Assembly (NCBI GenBank): GCA_905116865.2
Contig: CAJHNH020000714.1
Location: 1 to 64,000 of the forward strand
Direction of reading: 5' to 3'
DNA: 64,000 bases
Source: Candidula unifasciata
Lineage: Eukaryota > Mollusca > Gastropoda > Stylommatophora > Geomitridae
Shown here in pieces: positions 1 through 11,180 of the stretch. Position 1 is the first letter of the stretch. The number at the start of each line of letters is the position of its first letter. The notes below the pieces were generated by a model, which was given only the letters and a program-made list of their open reading frames with translations, was not told the DNA's origin and did not search any database. The position numbers and the translations under genes were made by a program.

Positions 1-142
1 CATAATAGGAAGAGAGACATTAGAGAACATCGTGACAACTGGAAAGATCAGTGGAAAGATTACTACCACAAAGTACTGTTGTATTCATCTGGTATGGGTA
101 TCCGTTACTCTCCATGGTTTATGTCTTAAAAGGAAATCACCT

Positions 143-2136
143 GTTGAAGTACTGTCTCTGCACGGCCCAACCAAGACTGGCCTCGTTGAAGTACTGTCTC
201 TGCACGGCCCAACCAAGACTGGCCTCGTTGAAGTACTGTCTCTGCACGGCACAACCAAGACTGGCCTCGTTGAAGTACTGTCTCTGCACGGCCCAATCAA
301 GACTGGCCTCGTTGAAGTACTGTCTCTGCACTGCCCAACCAAGACTGGCCTCGTTGAAGTACTGTCTCTTTGCACGGCCCAACCAAGACTGGCCTCGTTG
401 ATGTACTGTCTCTTTGCACGGCCGATCCGAGACTGGCCTCGTTGAAGTACTGTCTCTGCACAGCCCAACCAATACTGGCCTCGTTGAAGTACTGTCTCTG
501 CACGGCCCAACCAAGACTGGCCTCGTTGAAGTGCTGTCTCTGCACGGCCCAACCAAGACTGGCCTCGTTGAAGTACTGTCTCTTTGCACGGCCCAACCAA
601 GACTGGCCTCGTTGAAGTACTGTCTCTTTGCACGGCCGATCCGAGACTGGCCTCGTTGAAGTACTGTCTCTGCACAGCCCAACCAATACTGGCCTCGTTG
701 AAGTACTGTCTCTGCAAGGCCTAACCAAGACTGGCCTCGTTGAAGTGCTGTCTCTGCACGGCCCAACCAAGACTGGCCTCGTTGAAGTACTGTCTCTGCA
801 CGACCCAACCAAGACTGGCCTCGTTAAAGTACTGTCTCTGCACGGCCCAACCAAGACTGGCCTCGTTGAAGTACTGTCTCTGCACGGCCCAACCAATACT
901 GGCCTCGTTGAAGTACTGTCTCTGCAAGGCCTAACCAATACTGGCCTCGTTGAAGTATTGTCTCTGCACGGCCGATCCGAGACTGGCCTCGTTGAAGTAC
1001 TATCTCTGCAGAGCCCAACCAATACTGGCATCGTTGAAATACTGTCTCTGCAAGGCCTAACCAAGACTGGCCTCGTTGAAGTACTGTCTCTGCACGGCCC
1101 AACCAAGACTGGCCTCGTTGAAGTACTGTCTCTGCACAGCCCAACCAAGACTGGCCTCGTTGAAGTACTGTCTCTGCACGGCCCAACCAAGACTGGCCTC
1201 GTTGAAGTACTGTCTCTGCACGGCGCAACCAAGACTGGCCTCGTTGAAGTACTGTCTCTTTGCACGGCCCAACCAAGACTGGCCTCGTTGAAGTACTGTC
1301 TCTGCACGGCCCAACCAAGACTGGCCTCGTTGAAGTACTGTCTCTTTACACGGCCGATCCGAGACTGGCCTCGTTGAAGTACTGTCTCTGCACAGCCCAA
1401 CCAATACTGGCCTCGTTGAAGTACTGTCTCTGCAAGGCCTAACCAAGACTGGCCTCGTTGAAGTGCTGTCTCTGCACGGCCCAACCAAGACTGGCCTCGT
1501 TGAAGTACTGTCTCTGCACGGCCCAACCAAGACTGGCCTCGTTGAAGTACTGTCTCTGCACGGCCCAACCAAGACTGGCCTCGTTGAAGTACTGTCTCTG
1601 CACGGCCCAACCAATACTGGCCTCATGAAGTACTGTCTCTGCAAGGCCTAACCAAGACTGGCCTCGTTGAAGAACTGTCTCTGCACGGCCCAACCAAGAC
1701 TGGCCTCGTTGAAGTACTGTCTCTGCCGGCCCAACCAAGACTGGCCTCGTTGAAGTACTGTCTCTGCACGGCCCAACCAAGACTGGCCTCGTTGAAGTAC
1801 TGTCTCTGCACGGCCCAACCAAGACTGGCCTCGTTGAAGTACTGTCTCTGCACGGCCCAACCAAGACTGGCCTCGTTGAAGTACTGTCTCTGCACGGCCC
1901 AACCAAGACTGGCCTCGTTGAAGTATTGTCTCTTTGCACGGCCAAACCAAGACTGGCCTCGTTGAAGTACTGTCTCTGCACGGCCCAACCAAGACTGGCC
2001 TCGTTGAAGTACTGTCTCTGCACGGCCCAACCAAGACTGGCCTCGTTGAAGTACTGTCTCTGCACGGCCCAACCAAGACTGGCCTCGTTGAAGTACTGTC
2101 TCTGCACGGCCCAACCAAGACTGGCCTCGTTGAAGT
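143..2136. repeat. 42-bp satellite array, about 47 copies
   Basis: Head-to-tail units of 42 bp, typified by gttgaagtactgtctctgca followed by cggcccaaccaagactggcctc. Some units are 44 bp because of a TT insertion (ctctttgcac). Because 42 is a multiple of 3 and the unit is nearly stop-free, several frames stay open on both strands (up to 437 codons on the minus strand); I read these as by-products and not genes. Variant units (gatccgagac, cacagcccaaccaatac, aaggcctaacc, gtgctg) recur in the same order, so parts of the array arose by block duplication. Confidence 0.97.
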
Positions 2137-2525
2137 CTGTTGCCTTTAAGTGTATTTAGTTCATCATGCAGTGAGTGTATACAAACTTCAGTGATTTTGA
2201 GGCAGGCTCACACTTGGCGCATTTCAAGTCTGCTGTTAATCTAGTAGAAAGATCTAGTAGGTATCTCATTGCACGACATGATCTGTCTTTGGTGCAGCCA
2301 AGTATGATGCGCACTGCTTTAATTCGTACTTTTTCCGGTCTGTCGTTTTGTGTCTGGCTTAAAATTAAGATTGCAATGCATATTATATAATATGTTTAGG
2401 TTCAGGTTTAGGTTTAGAGGACAGATCAACATCATGGAACAAGGGCAGTAACCCTTAAGTGCTCCATTTTACTTCTGACTGACTTCTATGATAGAGAGGA
2501 TCAAACACTGATAAAGGATAACTAA
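2137..2525. other. Unassigned spacer between two satellites
   Basis: About 390 bp of AT-leaning sequence. No coding pattern, RNA gene or mobile-element signature was recognised. A 71-codon open frame at 2175 has no recognisable features. Confidence 0.6.
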
Positions 2526-3407
2526 CAGCCATAACTCTTACTGCAGTCTTTGTTGACCACACGTGGCAGCCATAACCTTTATTGCAGTCTTTGTTGGCCA
2601 CACATGACAGCTATAACTCTTATTGCAATCTTTGTTGGCCACACATGGCAGCCATAACTCTTTTTGCAGTCTTTGTTGGCCACACATGACAGCCATAACT
2701 CTTACTGCAGTTTTTGTTGACCACACATGACAGCCATAACTCCTATTGCAGCCTTTGTTGACCACACATGACAGCTATAACTCTTATTGCAGTCTTTGTT
2801 GGCCACACATGACAGCTATAACTCTTATTGCAATCTTTGTTGGCCACACATGGCAGCCATACCTCTTATTGCAGTCTTTGTTGACCACACATGACAGCCA
2901 TAACTCTTACTGCAGTCTTTGTTGACCACACGTGACAACCATAACTCTTTTTGCAGTTTTTGTTGGCCACACATGACAGCCATAACTCTTATTGCAGTTT
3001 TTGTTGACCACAAATGACAGCCATCACTCTTATTGCAGTCTTTGTTGACCACACATGGCAGCCATACCTCTTATTGCAGCCTTTGTTGACCACACATGAC
3101 AGCCATAACTCTTATTGCAGTTTTTGTTGACCACAAATGACAGCCATAACTCTTATTGCAGTCTTTGTTGACCACACATGACAGCCATAACTCTTATTGC
3201 AGTTTTTGTTGGCCACACATGACAGCCATAACTCTTATTGCAGTTTTTGTTGACCACACATGACAGCTATAACTCTTATTGCAATCTTTGTTGACCACAC
3301 ATGGCAGCCATACCTCTTATTGCAGCCTTTGTTGACCACATGTGGCAGCCATAACTCTTATTGCATTCTTTGTTGACCACACAATGCAACCATAACTCCT
3401 ATTGCAG
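2526..3407. repeat. 41-bp satellite array, about 21 copies
   Basis: Units of 41 bp: cagccataactcttattgca then gtctttgttgaccacacatga. Starts of successive units at 2526 and 2567 fix the period. Substitutions (ggccac for gaccac, gttttt for gtcttt) are spread without obvious blocks. Since 41 is not a multiple of 3, each minus-strand frame cycles through all three readings of the unit, giving open but meaningless frames of about 75 codons. The array directly abuts a reverse transcriptase remnant at its right end. Confidence 0.96.
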
Positions 3408-3408
3408 C

Positions 3409-3580
3409 CAAAACCTTGTCTGGCCTCGTTGATCATAGTATCAACTTGGAATCTGTAGCTAAGGCTGCTATCCAAACTTATTCCTAGGTTTAGTAAACGA
3501 TCAGGCCATGCTAGCTCCTCACCATTCATATCTTTATTGTCTGTCCAGTTCAGCAAACAGGTCACACAATAAACAGGCAT
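3409..3580 (-). pseudogene. Non-LTR retrotransposon reverse transcriptase fragment
   Basis: On the minus strand the frame reads a segment containing NLGISLDSSLSYRFQVDTMI followed by NEARQG. The pattern LGI-x-LD-x-x-LSY then a basic or amphipathic helix with A-R-x-G is the thumb-proximal part of many LINE reverse transcriptases (the region after the YxDD box, where YLG is usual; here it is NLG). Only about 55 codons survive. The frame has no clear upstream catalytic boxes and runs straight into the 41-bp satellite, so the element is truncated at both ends. The family and its clade cannot be named from this piece. Alternative: a chance match, which I consider less likely given the spacing of the conserved residues. 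Confidence 0.5.
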
Positions 3581-4000
3581 ACAGACAACAGTTTATACAA
3601 GCAAATAGGACACTAAGCATAAAAAAGGCACACAATACCACAGACGGCACAAACAATTGGCAGAACCCACAAAAGACAGAACATGAAGCAGACAAAGTTA
3701 ATACAATCGACCGAGCTTACAATAGGCTGTAAAAACCAGGCATAGGATGCAATATACAGAACTTAAAGAAAACAAAATTTGAAGTTGACAAACAATAAAT
3801 AGAAAAGAGGAGAAAAAATACAGGATATACAAAATCCGAAAATATAAGATACTTTACAAAACACACACAGGATAAACAGCAAAAAGCACGACCTACAGCA
3901 GACAGAAATACAATAGACAAGACATACATCTGACAGGAAAAAAAAAGACATAACATACTACAGACAGGGCATAAAACAGACGGAGCATGACACAAAAAGG
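3581..4000. repeat. A-rich degenerate low-complexity tract
   Basis: Strongly A-rich on the plus strand with recurrent words such as gacagaacat, acagacag and aatacag, suggesting a badly decayed short tandem repeat. No coding evidence. Minus-strand open frames here are poor in informative residues and look like translated low-complexity DNA. Confidence 0.5.
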
Positions 4001-4001
4001 A

Positions 4002-4098
4002 CGGCTGATTCTCATCCACATGGTGGCACTTTGTGTCATCGGGTGTTTATCGCTTGTGTGATGTCCTGGTGGGGTAAAAGAAGATAGATAGATAGACA
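4002..4098 (+). mobile_element. R1 dispersed repeat, partial copy with (GATA)n tail
   Basis: Contains catggtggcactttgtgtca and tcgcttgtgtgatgtcctgg, the reverse complement of sequence seen at 31632, 58068 and 58296. In this orientation the copy ends in gatagatagatag (4083-4096), which looks like a short 3' tail; the minus-oriented copies end in (gtca)n. That suggests a SINE-like retroposon. Only the 3' part is present here. Confidence 0.7.
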
Positions 4099-4202
4099 AA
4101 ACTAGACATAACTGGTGTTTGAAATTTGAACAACTAGCTATAACGGGAATATATGACATTCCCGCAAATAGCTTTAACCAGAGTGTGGGAAATTCCACTG
4201 TG
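4099..4202. repeat. Degenerate units of the 34-bp tagctataactg repeat
   Basis: Three decayed units with the words tagctataac and gaaatt, matching the arrays at 6322-6835 and 9215-9690. It follows directly on the R1 tail. Confidence 0.6.
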
Positions 4203-6321
4203 ACGAGCTGGTCTGGACAGCTGTTTCTGTCCTTTTAAAAAGTGCTTTGTTTCGATAATATTATTACCAAAGTTCTAAACATTTTCCTATTGCTTTTAAT
4301 TAGCATAATAACACTGGATTAATTAAGAAATTTCCTTACCTTTTTCTTAATGCTTTATTGTAGCAAAATTATAATTAAATAGTTAAAAGTTAAAAGGGCG
4401 AATGAGATGATGAGTAGTCAAGGGGTACTGAAGAGTTACTTCCTCCCTTTTTAAGGACTTCCTGTTCCCTTTTCAATTCAGAAATTGACCGGTTCAGACT
4501 AAAGTTTTAGTCAGACTGTGGTCCAGTTTTCTGTTTGAATTCCCTACCAGGGGTGAGTTTATAATAATTAGTGTAATTTGAGCTATTGATATTATTCCTC
4601 TGAATTAATTTCACAGGCTGAATTCTGAAATTTAATGCCCACATGGCTCAGAAACCATGATAAATTTCTTTATCCTTACTAACCACGTTTATGATCTAGT
4701 ATGTACATGTATGCAAACATATGATCTATTTGATGATTTAATTAATGTTTATTTGCTACTAGAAACGTGCATTGGTATTTTTAATTATTATACTTATATT
4801 AATTAACTGATAATTATGTCCTCATGTGAAATCTCGGCCAGTTCCGGTTTCCAGCATGGTGAGACAATTAAAAATAGGAATGAAGTGTATACTCATATAC
4901 CTACTCCTTACTAAGTTGATTTTCACCTCATGGTGATATTAGCTTAATAAATTACTGTCTTGCTTTAATTTAGATTTAGTCCAGATAATTCTGAGACTGG
5001 TTTAAGAGCTTGAAAAGTGAATAACACAGTGAGGCTGAATTTAATATTCACACTGTCAGAGAAAAAGAAGCAGAAAAGAGATATATGGCCCATGCTTGTA
5101 ATTATTATTGTTGTATATATATTCCCCTATTACTAGGAATACATTTCAGTTCTACAGCAGGTGGCCTTACAATTGTAATAATTATATTTCAACCTTTACA
5201 ACTTCTAAACTCTACTGAATAAGCTGTTATCACACAGGTGGATTTAGATTTAAACTGGAGTGAGTGTTGTATATTTAATGGTAATACTGTGACAGATGGA
5301 AAGCCCATTGTCATCTATGATTGTATTTTGACATCTATCCCAGCACCCAGTATATTGATGGAGATATGTCAATCCCATTTGTTTTCAAACAGTGCAAAGC
5401 ACCTGTTATGAGTTCCTGGTCATAGTAAACTCACTCCCTGTTTCTCATTCTTTGTGATGTGAACCCATGTGGTTAAAATGAGAATATTGTGAAATATGAC
5501 TGTGTATGTCTGTGTGTGTAAGCATGTTAACCCTTTAAAGGAGTACTAGTGTGCAGACATCAGAACAATTTACACTGAGGAATGCCCTTTCTTTTTGTGT
5601 GATGTAAACTCTTGTTCTTGAGAGCTTTCATGAAACTGGTTTCCTAAATATTTCCCCATCAGGATTATGGACCATGTTCTGTATACATCCCATTCTATAC
5701 CAGTAGAATGTGAACACCTGTTACTATCCTACTCCATATATATGTGTGTAGTGTAACAGTTTGAAGACTGGAGGTATTGTTGTCTCCAGTTAGAACCTTC
5801 CTGACTGTTTGTATAAGGACTGTTCTATTGTTCTAGTTCCAGATGGTACTTACAGGTGAGAGCTCCAGATGTAAATCCTAAGCTTAGCTGCAGATACCCG
5901 ATTGTCTGGACTGGACCGGAAGATTCGGCCTGCCTGATGTGTCACCAAGGCTTAGCCAGAAGCTGACATAAGCTACAGCTGTGGGAACATCTGTTGCTTT
6001 CCCAATCCATAATTTTATCCACAGCCTTTTATTTAGTTATCATTTGAATTTATATTGAATTGAAAATCTTAATAAATGTAGTTTTAATGTTCTTACAGTT
6101 TTCTGAAGTGTCATTTTAACTGTAAGTGTGTCAGTGAACAAAAGCTAGTATAACTTTAATACATTTAAATATACAATTAATTACAGTAGGGAATAAGATG
6201 TGGGCAAACCCCGAATCCTCTCATTTAACCAGCAAGGCTGGGGTTACTATAAGACTTTATGATGTTTCACTGTTTGTAGTTCCCTCTGTAAAGTGCACAT
6301 AGTGCAGTCGCTAGTTAAAGC
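4203..6321. other. Long AT-rich region without a recognised gene
   Basis: About 2.1 kb of AT-rich sequence with no open frame above 60 codons. It has none of the tandem patterns seen around it. A short inverted pair (cagtgaggctgaa with attcacactg) near 5027-5058 could fold as a weak hairpin. I recognise no exon, RNA gene or mobile-element motif. Confidence 0.5.
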
Positions 6322-6835
6322 GAAGTTACCCGCCACATCCACCATATTGCTATAAGTGGTTTTCAAAGTTCCACCAAATAGCATTAACTGGAGTGTGCTA
6401 AAATTTACTAAATAGCTATAACTGGTGTTCGAAATTCGACCAGACAGCTATAAATGGAGCGTGTGAAATTCCACAAAAGCTAGCTATAACTGGTGTTCGA
6501 AATTTTAACCGCTAGCTTTAACTGAAGTGTGTAAAATTCCAACAACTAGCTTTAACTGAAGTGTGTGAAATTCCAACAACTAGCTTTAACTGAAGTGTGT
6601 GAAATTCCAACAAATAGCTATAATTGAAGTGTATGAAATTCCAACAAATAGCTATAACTGAAGTGTGTGAAATTCCAACAAATAGCTATAACTGAAGTGT
6701 GTGGAATTCCAGCAAAAAGCTATAACCGAAGTGTGTGAAATTCCAACAAGTAGCTATAACTAAAGTGTGTGAAATTCCAACAAATAGCTATAACTGAAGT
6801 GTGTAAAATCCTAACAAGTAGTAATAACTTGAAAT
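6322..6835. repeat. 34-bp tandem repeat, about 15 copies
   Basis: Units resemble aattccaacaaatagctata followed by actgaagtgtgtga. The middle units (6540-6800) are the most regular and the edges are degenerate. The same unit occurs at 4099 and 9215, so this repeat has spread to at least three places within 5.5 kb. Confidence 0.92.
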
Positions 6836-7133
6836 TCCTACCGTTAGCTGGTGTTTATTTTGAGTCCTATCTGAAGGGCTGTTGTTGAAAGTCTTTCACT
6901 GAGCGCCCATATGGCGGCTTGATACAAGGTTGATTGATTTGATTCAAGAACCCACATCACATCACTCGGGGCATTCCCATAAGCGCTCCGTCCCCATCTT
7001 CAGCAGCCAGCGAAGGGTTCCGATACTAATGGTGCCAGTAGCATTCTGATTAAACGTCTGCCTTGCCTTTCCTCTGAGCCTCGAGCATCTGCCAGAACCT
7101 CTCGTCACTCCCCGCTGCATCATTCTCACCAGA

Positions 7134-7556
7134 TGTCACGGAGTGAATCAACCAAGCCCTACACAGTAGACTTGTCGTGACGTTGACGCCCCTAGCCGGC
7201 AGGTCACATTTCAAATTTAAACCCGTCCGGTGGGTATATAGTCCCTCATATTGATATATACCTCTATCTGGTGGAATATATATTTCTATACCCTCTAGCT
7301 GTTTTGAAAAGTCTACATTATCAAACTTGCAACTGTAGGATATATATTTTCTGGAATAATATTCTGAATTCCTGGAAACCTTTTTACTCCTTGGCGTACT
7401 AATACAGGACTTTTTTTTTTCTATAGTCGCCAAGCGAGATCAGGCGAGGTCATTCTTTGCCTGACTTCCTAGGCGTACAGAAGCATTTCACCTCTCTGAT
7501 TAAATCTTGGCGCATTCAAAATACCAGTTTAATCTGTGAAGGATTCCTAAGCTTGG
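7134..7556 (+). other. R4 transcribed unit, exon 1 (intron-containing copy)
   Basis: This stretch matches 54389-54802 along its whole length (for example taaacccgtccgg, ggtatatagtccct, cctctatctggtg, cctaagcttgg). Homology to the other copy begins near 7134. It stops exactly at a canonical donor: exon end aagcttgg, then gtaagt at 7557. A 127-codon minus-strand frame (7050-7433) overlaps it, and the 54-kb copy breaks that frame, so I do not call a protein. The product is best described as a plus-strand spliced RNA of unknown function, possibly from a mobile element or a non-coding gene. Confidence 0.6.
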
Positions 7557-8202
7557 GTAAGTTGATTATAGTTTACGAGTATAATGATATATGTCTCTAT
7601 AAAGTTAGCCGCTGCTGCAGGGAGGAAAGATTCAGCTGGCTGACAGCACATAACTAGGCCGTTCTTGGTGTCCAGACACTCAGGCCCCTAAAATCAAACT
7701 TTTCCCTTCGCAAGATGATAATTTGTGCCCTACTTGACCCAATACCATTATAAATATATTAAACCTAGCAAGCTAATTATTCTTTAACGAACCGACCGAG
7801 TTTGGGTCGATTAGCGGACATATTTAACTGGGTCACACTTCAGCCTACAAGACGCTGTGACGTCAGAGGTTAATTTTAGCAGACACAACAACACAGTGTG
7901 TGTGATGAGCAGACGGTGGATGGTATAAAATATATATGTGAGATAGAGATGGGATGTAAATCTACAACTGCAGAGGTGGGTGTGGAGAGTTGATGATCTA
8001 TGTTTGAGAGAGTCTATCTGTCTCCACTGTTGTACTTGTCTCCTGTCTCCTGACTGACCGACAGAGAGAAATTTGGAGACTGCTGCTGTCTCATTATCCT
8101 GGAGCTGTCCTTTGAGTGATTGCCATGGGTGGAGGGTAAATAAATAAGCTGAACATGTACCCTCTGAGATGACTACTAATTCTGAGTTCCTTCCTGATAC
8201 AG
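7557..8202 (+). other. Spliceosomal-type intron of the R4 unit
   Basis: The 646-bp segment starts gtaagt and ends gatacag. A branch-point-like tactaat (8173-8179) lies about 25 bp upstream, followed by ttctgagttccttcc. The related copy at 54.4-55.2 kb lacks exactly this segment: there aagcttgg joins directly to gatgatacctcc. Presence and absence at GT and AG borders, with a suitable branch site, is strong evidence for splicing in the plus direction. Inside the intron I see no gene. Confidence 0.8.
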
Positions 8203-8515
8203 GATGATATCTCCTTGGAGGCCAGGCAGTGAATCAGCAGTCTAGAAAAGCACCAACCACCAAAGTGCCCACTACCAAAACACCAACCACCAAATTACCC
8301 ACTACCAAACCATCACTATGGCAAACAGCAAGGTGGGAGCCAAAGTGTAGGCATCTGCTTACAGGCAACACAGCTGACATTCACACCAGTGTGCCTTCTT
8401 CAGGAGCGTGTTGGGTTCCAGTGGCTGAAAGGCTGTTGTTCCAGTCCATCAGGACCACCCTCGATCCAGAACACCCTCTTCAGGAGCTTGTTCAGCTCAT
8501 ATTTTGATATGTGAC
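8203..8515 (+). other. R4 transcribed unit, exon 2
   Basis: Begins gatgatatctccttgg, matching gatgatacctccttag at 54803. It contains imperfect direct repeats around cttcaggagcgtgttggg and cttcaggagcttgttcag; the 54-kb copy has equivalents (cttcaagagctttgttggg). A proline/threonine-rich 92-codon frame (8229-8507, repeated KxPTTKxPTT) comes from a short internal repeat that is not kept in the other copy, so coding is doubtful. The 3' end is uncertain. Confidence 0.55.
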
Positions 8516-8538
8516 TGTGTCTGCCAGATCAACCAAAA

Positions 8539-8643
8539 GTTGTAGAGAAAAGGATGACAGTCAAACTTCATGAGAAGTATAATTATTCACGTGTAGAGAA
8601 ATGCTGACAATCAAACTTCATGTGAAGTATAATTATTCACGGA
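8539..8643. repeat. Two-copy tandem duplication, about 50 bp
   Basis: Two adjacent copies of a segment from gtagagaaa to tataattattcac, with a few substitutions. Confidence 0.85.
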
Positions 8644-8659
8644 GTTCACACAAAAACTG

Positions 8660-9214
8660 CTGGCCAAATGGAATTCGTGGAAATTAAGGAACACGGAGAA
8701 TTCGGGAGTGCGAAGAGGGGCATTAGAAGGCTATATAATTCCTTAGAAAGGGCTGGTAGTCAGTCTCGTTTGGACCCTGAAACGAAGTGCATGGACAACG
8801 GTGGAAGGTGTGTGGATCCAACATGTGTTTGAGAGTAAGAGTCGTTCCAACGTGTAACTTAGCAAAACGAGCGCGCAGACAAGATGTCTGCCAGCCGTGT
8901 TAGTTTCTGTCAGGACACCTGTTGTGTTTCCGTCATTATGCTTGTGGTAAAACAAATATGATTTTGGCTAAAAGATAAAGTGATATATTTTGAGTTTCAG
9001 TGTATACTTGGACAGTAGTCTATTTCATGTGCGGGCTGAGGAAGCCGCGAGTGGAAGAATAAAGTGCAGAAACAGTTTCGTGTTGTTTTCCAGTCGTCCA
9101 TTTTCTGCTCGTCGTGTGATGTCGGTGTGTGAAATCGAAATCGTGCAATGACGAGAGCCAGATAGAAGAGAATAGAGAGTCATTCCAGTATCAAAGGCTT
9201 TTTTCAAAATCTAC
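8660..9214. other. Unassigned sequence
   Basis: No gene recognised. Near 9032 the string gctgaggaagccgcgagtgg resembles gctgaggaaggctccatagc at 19084. A CTGAGGAAG-type segment of this sort is often seen in 3' ends of animal retroelements, but no element could be delimited. Confidence 0.4.
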
Positions 9215-9690
9215 AAAAGTCATATAAACTGCACTATTAGCTACAACTGGCGAGTGTTTAATTCCCACAACCGGCAATTACTGGATTGTGTGAAATTTCT
9301 ATAACTAGCTACAACAGGAGTGTGTTTAATTCCCACAAATAGCTATAATTGGAGTGTGTCAAATGAAATTCCAACAAGTTGTAATAACAGGTGTTTGAAA
9401 GTTCCACTATTAGCGATAACTGAAGCATTTGAATTTCCTACCACAACTAACTATAACTTCAGTGTGTGAAACTCCCATGGCTAGCTACAACTTAAATGCG
9501 TAAAAATATTACAGATAGCTATAACTTGAGTGTGTGAAATTCACACATTTAGCTTCAACTTTGGTGTTTAAAAGCCCAACAAGCAGCAATGACTGCTGTT
9601 CAAAAATCCCCACAAGTTTTCGACGAGGTTTGAAATTTCTTGTTGTAGTTACAAATGAAATGTCAGGAATTCCCAGAACTAGATATCAAC
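9215..9690. repeat. Degenerate 34-bp tandem repeat, third array
   Basis: About 14 decayed units with tagctataact, gtgtgtgaaatt and cccacaa words, related to the array at 6322. Much more diverged, hence probably older or no longer homogenised. Confidence 0.8.
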
Positions 9691-10352
9691 AAATTTTATA
9701 TTGAAGAGGACACCGGTATAAACATGATCTAATGAAGGACACGACAAAGACACTACAGAGATCACGAGATGAAAACATGTAGACCGAACAATCGAGATTG
9801 ACAACCGCCGGAGCTGATCAACTCGGAAATCAATTAAACTGACACGCACGGAGTCTGCAGCAATATTCAGGCTGCCCTCATCAACGAGTTGCTGAGTGCT
9901 GTCATATATGGAAAGAATTCCCAGTACATTTGATACAAGCCGTCGGAAATAATTGTACCCAGGTTGTTTTATGTGTGTGTCTGCGTGGCCAATGTTGACC
10001 GTTGAATGTTGCATGGAGCAAGGGATATAACTGGGGAATATTTTATGTTCATGATTTAACCTATCCATAGAGATAATTATCTTTATCTCGATTATAATCT
10101 GTTAGTTGTTGTGCGTAGAGCAACTTCCGAGACTAACAAATGTTTCTCAAAGCAGATACAACACAACAAAACAAATACCATCTGGGATCCTGTACTGTAC
10201 TCCCTCTAAAGTGGACAATTGAGAAACAGGGGTGTCAGCACAAGGAAAGCATTGGGGATAGGAAAGAGGACAATGGTGGGGTTTAGCTCACTGTCAAATT
10301 TTCTAGGGCAAAAGTGGCATTAGGGGACCCTGAGCCTTGTTAAGTGCGTAAT
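9691..10352. other. Unassigned sequence with a 129-codon minus-strand frame
   Basis: A minus-strand frame at 9679-10068 is moderately long and its composition is not simple-sequence. I recognise no domain, signal peptide or membrane segment in it. It might be a decayed mobile-element fragment. I do not call it a gene. Confidence 0.3.
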
Positions 10353-10366
10353 TATATATATATTTA

Positions 10367-10450
<84 letters not shown>
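10353..10450. repeat. (AT)n microsatellite
   Basis: Nearly pure AT dinucleotide tract of about 80 bp with two imperfect units at its left edge. It gives the spurious alternating Y-I frames seen in translation. Confidence 0.98.
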
Positions 10451-10451
<1 letters not shown>

Positions 10452-10560
10452 GTAGCTTAGGCGTTGCCGGGAAGCCGGGTTCAGTCCCATCTGCGACGGT
10501 TTGTCTTGCGTTGGGTTCGACAGTGGTACCGAGAGTTGACTGTTCAGTAAGTAATGGCAA
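10451..10560. mobile_element. Possible tRNA-related SINE remnant
   Basis: Contains ccgggttcagtccc, close to a pol III B box, with tagcttaggcg about 20 bp upstream, directly after the (AT)n tract. The A/B spacing is shorter than in a standard tRNA and no second copy is present in the window, so this is tentative. Confidence 0.25.
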
Positions 10561-11172
10561 ACTACCGAATTTAAAATGTACCTAGTTAAACCGCTATAGC
10601 CCAAAAAAGAAGAAAAATAAATGCTGGGATTGCATCCGCAACGTCATGTAAAGGATACGCAACTAAATATAACGAGTGGAAGTGAACAAGTAAGTCATAA
10701 ATGTTGTTTAAATAACTTGAAAACTTTTTTTTACACAAACACACACACACTGTCCTTTTATTTTTCAACATAATTTCCACAAAACATTGATGCACTTGTT
10801 TCATCGTTTGATCAGTGCTGCCAAACCTGCTGTATCCACAGTCAGCACACTTTTATCATTTCAATTCATCATGCATTATATCGTATGCTGAACCAGCATG
10901 TGAGCACCCTATTGCAGCTGCTACAGAGTCAATCGTTACTCGTCGTCACCTCTGATCATCTCCTCCACCCGCTGCACGGATGCGTCTGTTGCAATCCCAA
11001 TAGGACGACTAGAGCGGACTGCATCAACAATTTTAGAACGGCCTTAAGAAATGATGTGTTTCTCGAGATGTGTCTCGCAACCCATGCCTGCCTTAGATTT
11101 GTGTTTTAACTCTTTATATTCTGGCAGGGCAAAGGTAACACTTTCTGGATACTGTATGGGAACCCCTGTTTG
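10561..11172. other. Unassigned sequence left of the hAT-like element
   Basis: Nothing recognised except short poly-T and (AC)n tracts near 10727-10750. Confidence 0.5.
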
Positions 11173-11180
11173 TTCATAAC
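11173..11180. repeat. Left target-site duplication of the hAT-like element
   Basis: ttcataac, paired with tacataac at 12415-12422 (7 of 8 identical). Confidence 0.75.

Noticed and set aside
297..1610. 437-codon minus-strand frame
   Set aside because: Translation of the 42-bp satellite; several other frames are equally open on both strands.
7050..7433. 127-codon minus-strand protein gene
   Set aside because: The related copy at 54.4 kb breaks the frame, and splice signals show that the plus strand is the transcribed one.
9679..10068. 129-codon minus-strand gene
   Set aside because: Composition is not simple-sequence, but there is no recognisable domain, no neighbouring support and no second copy.
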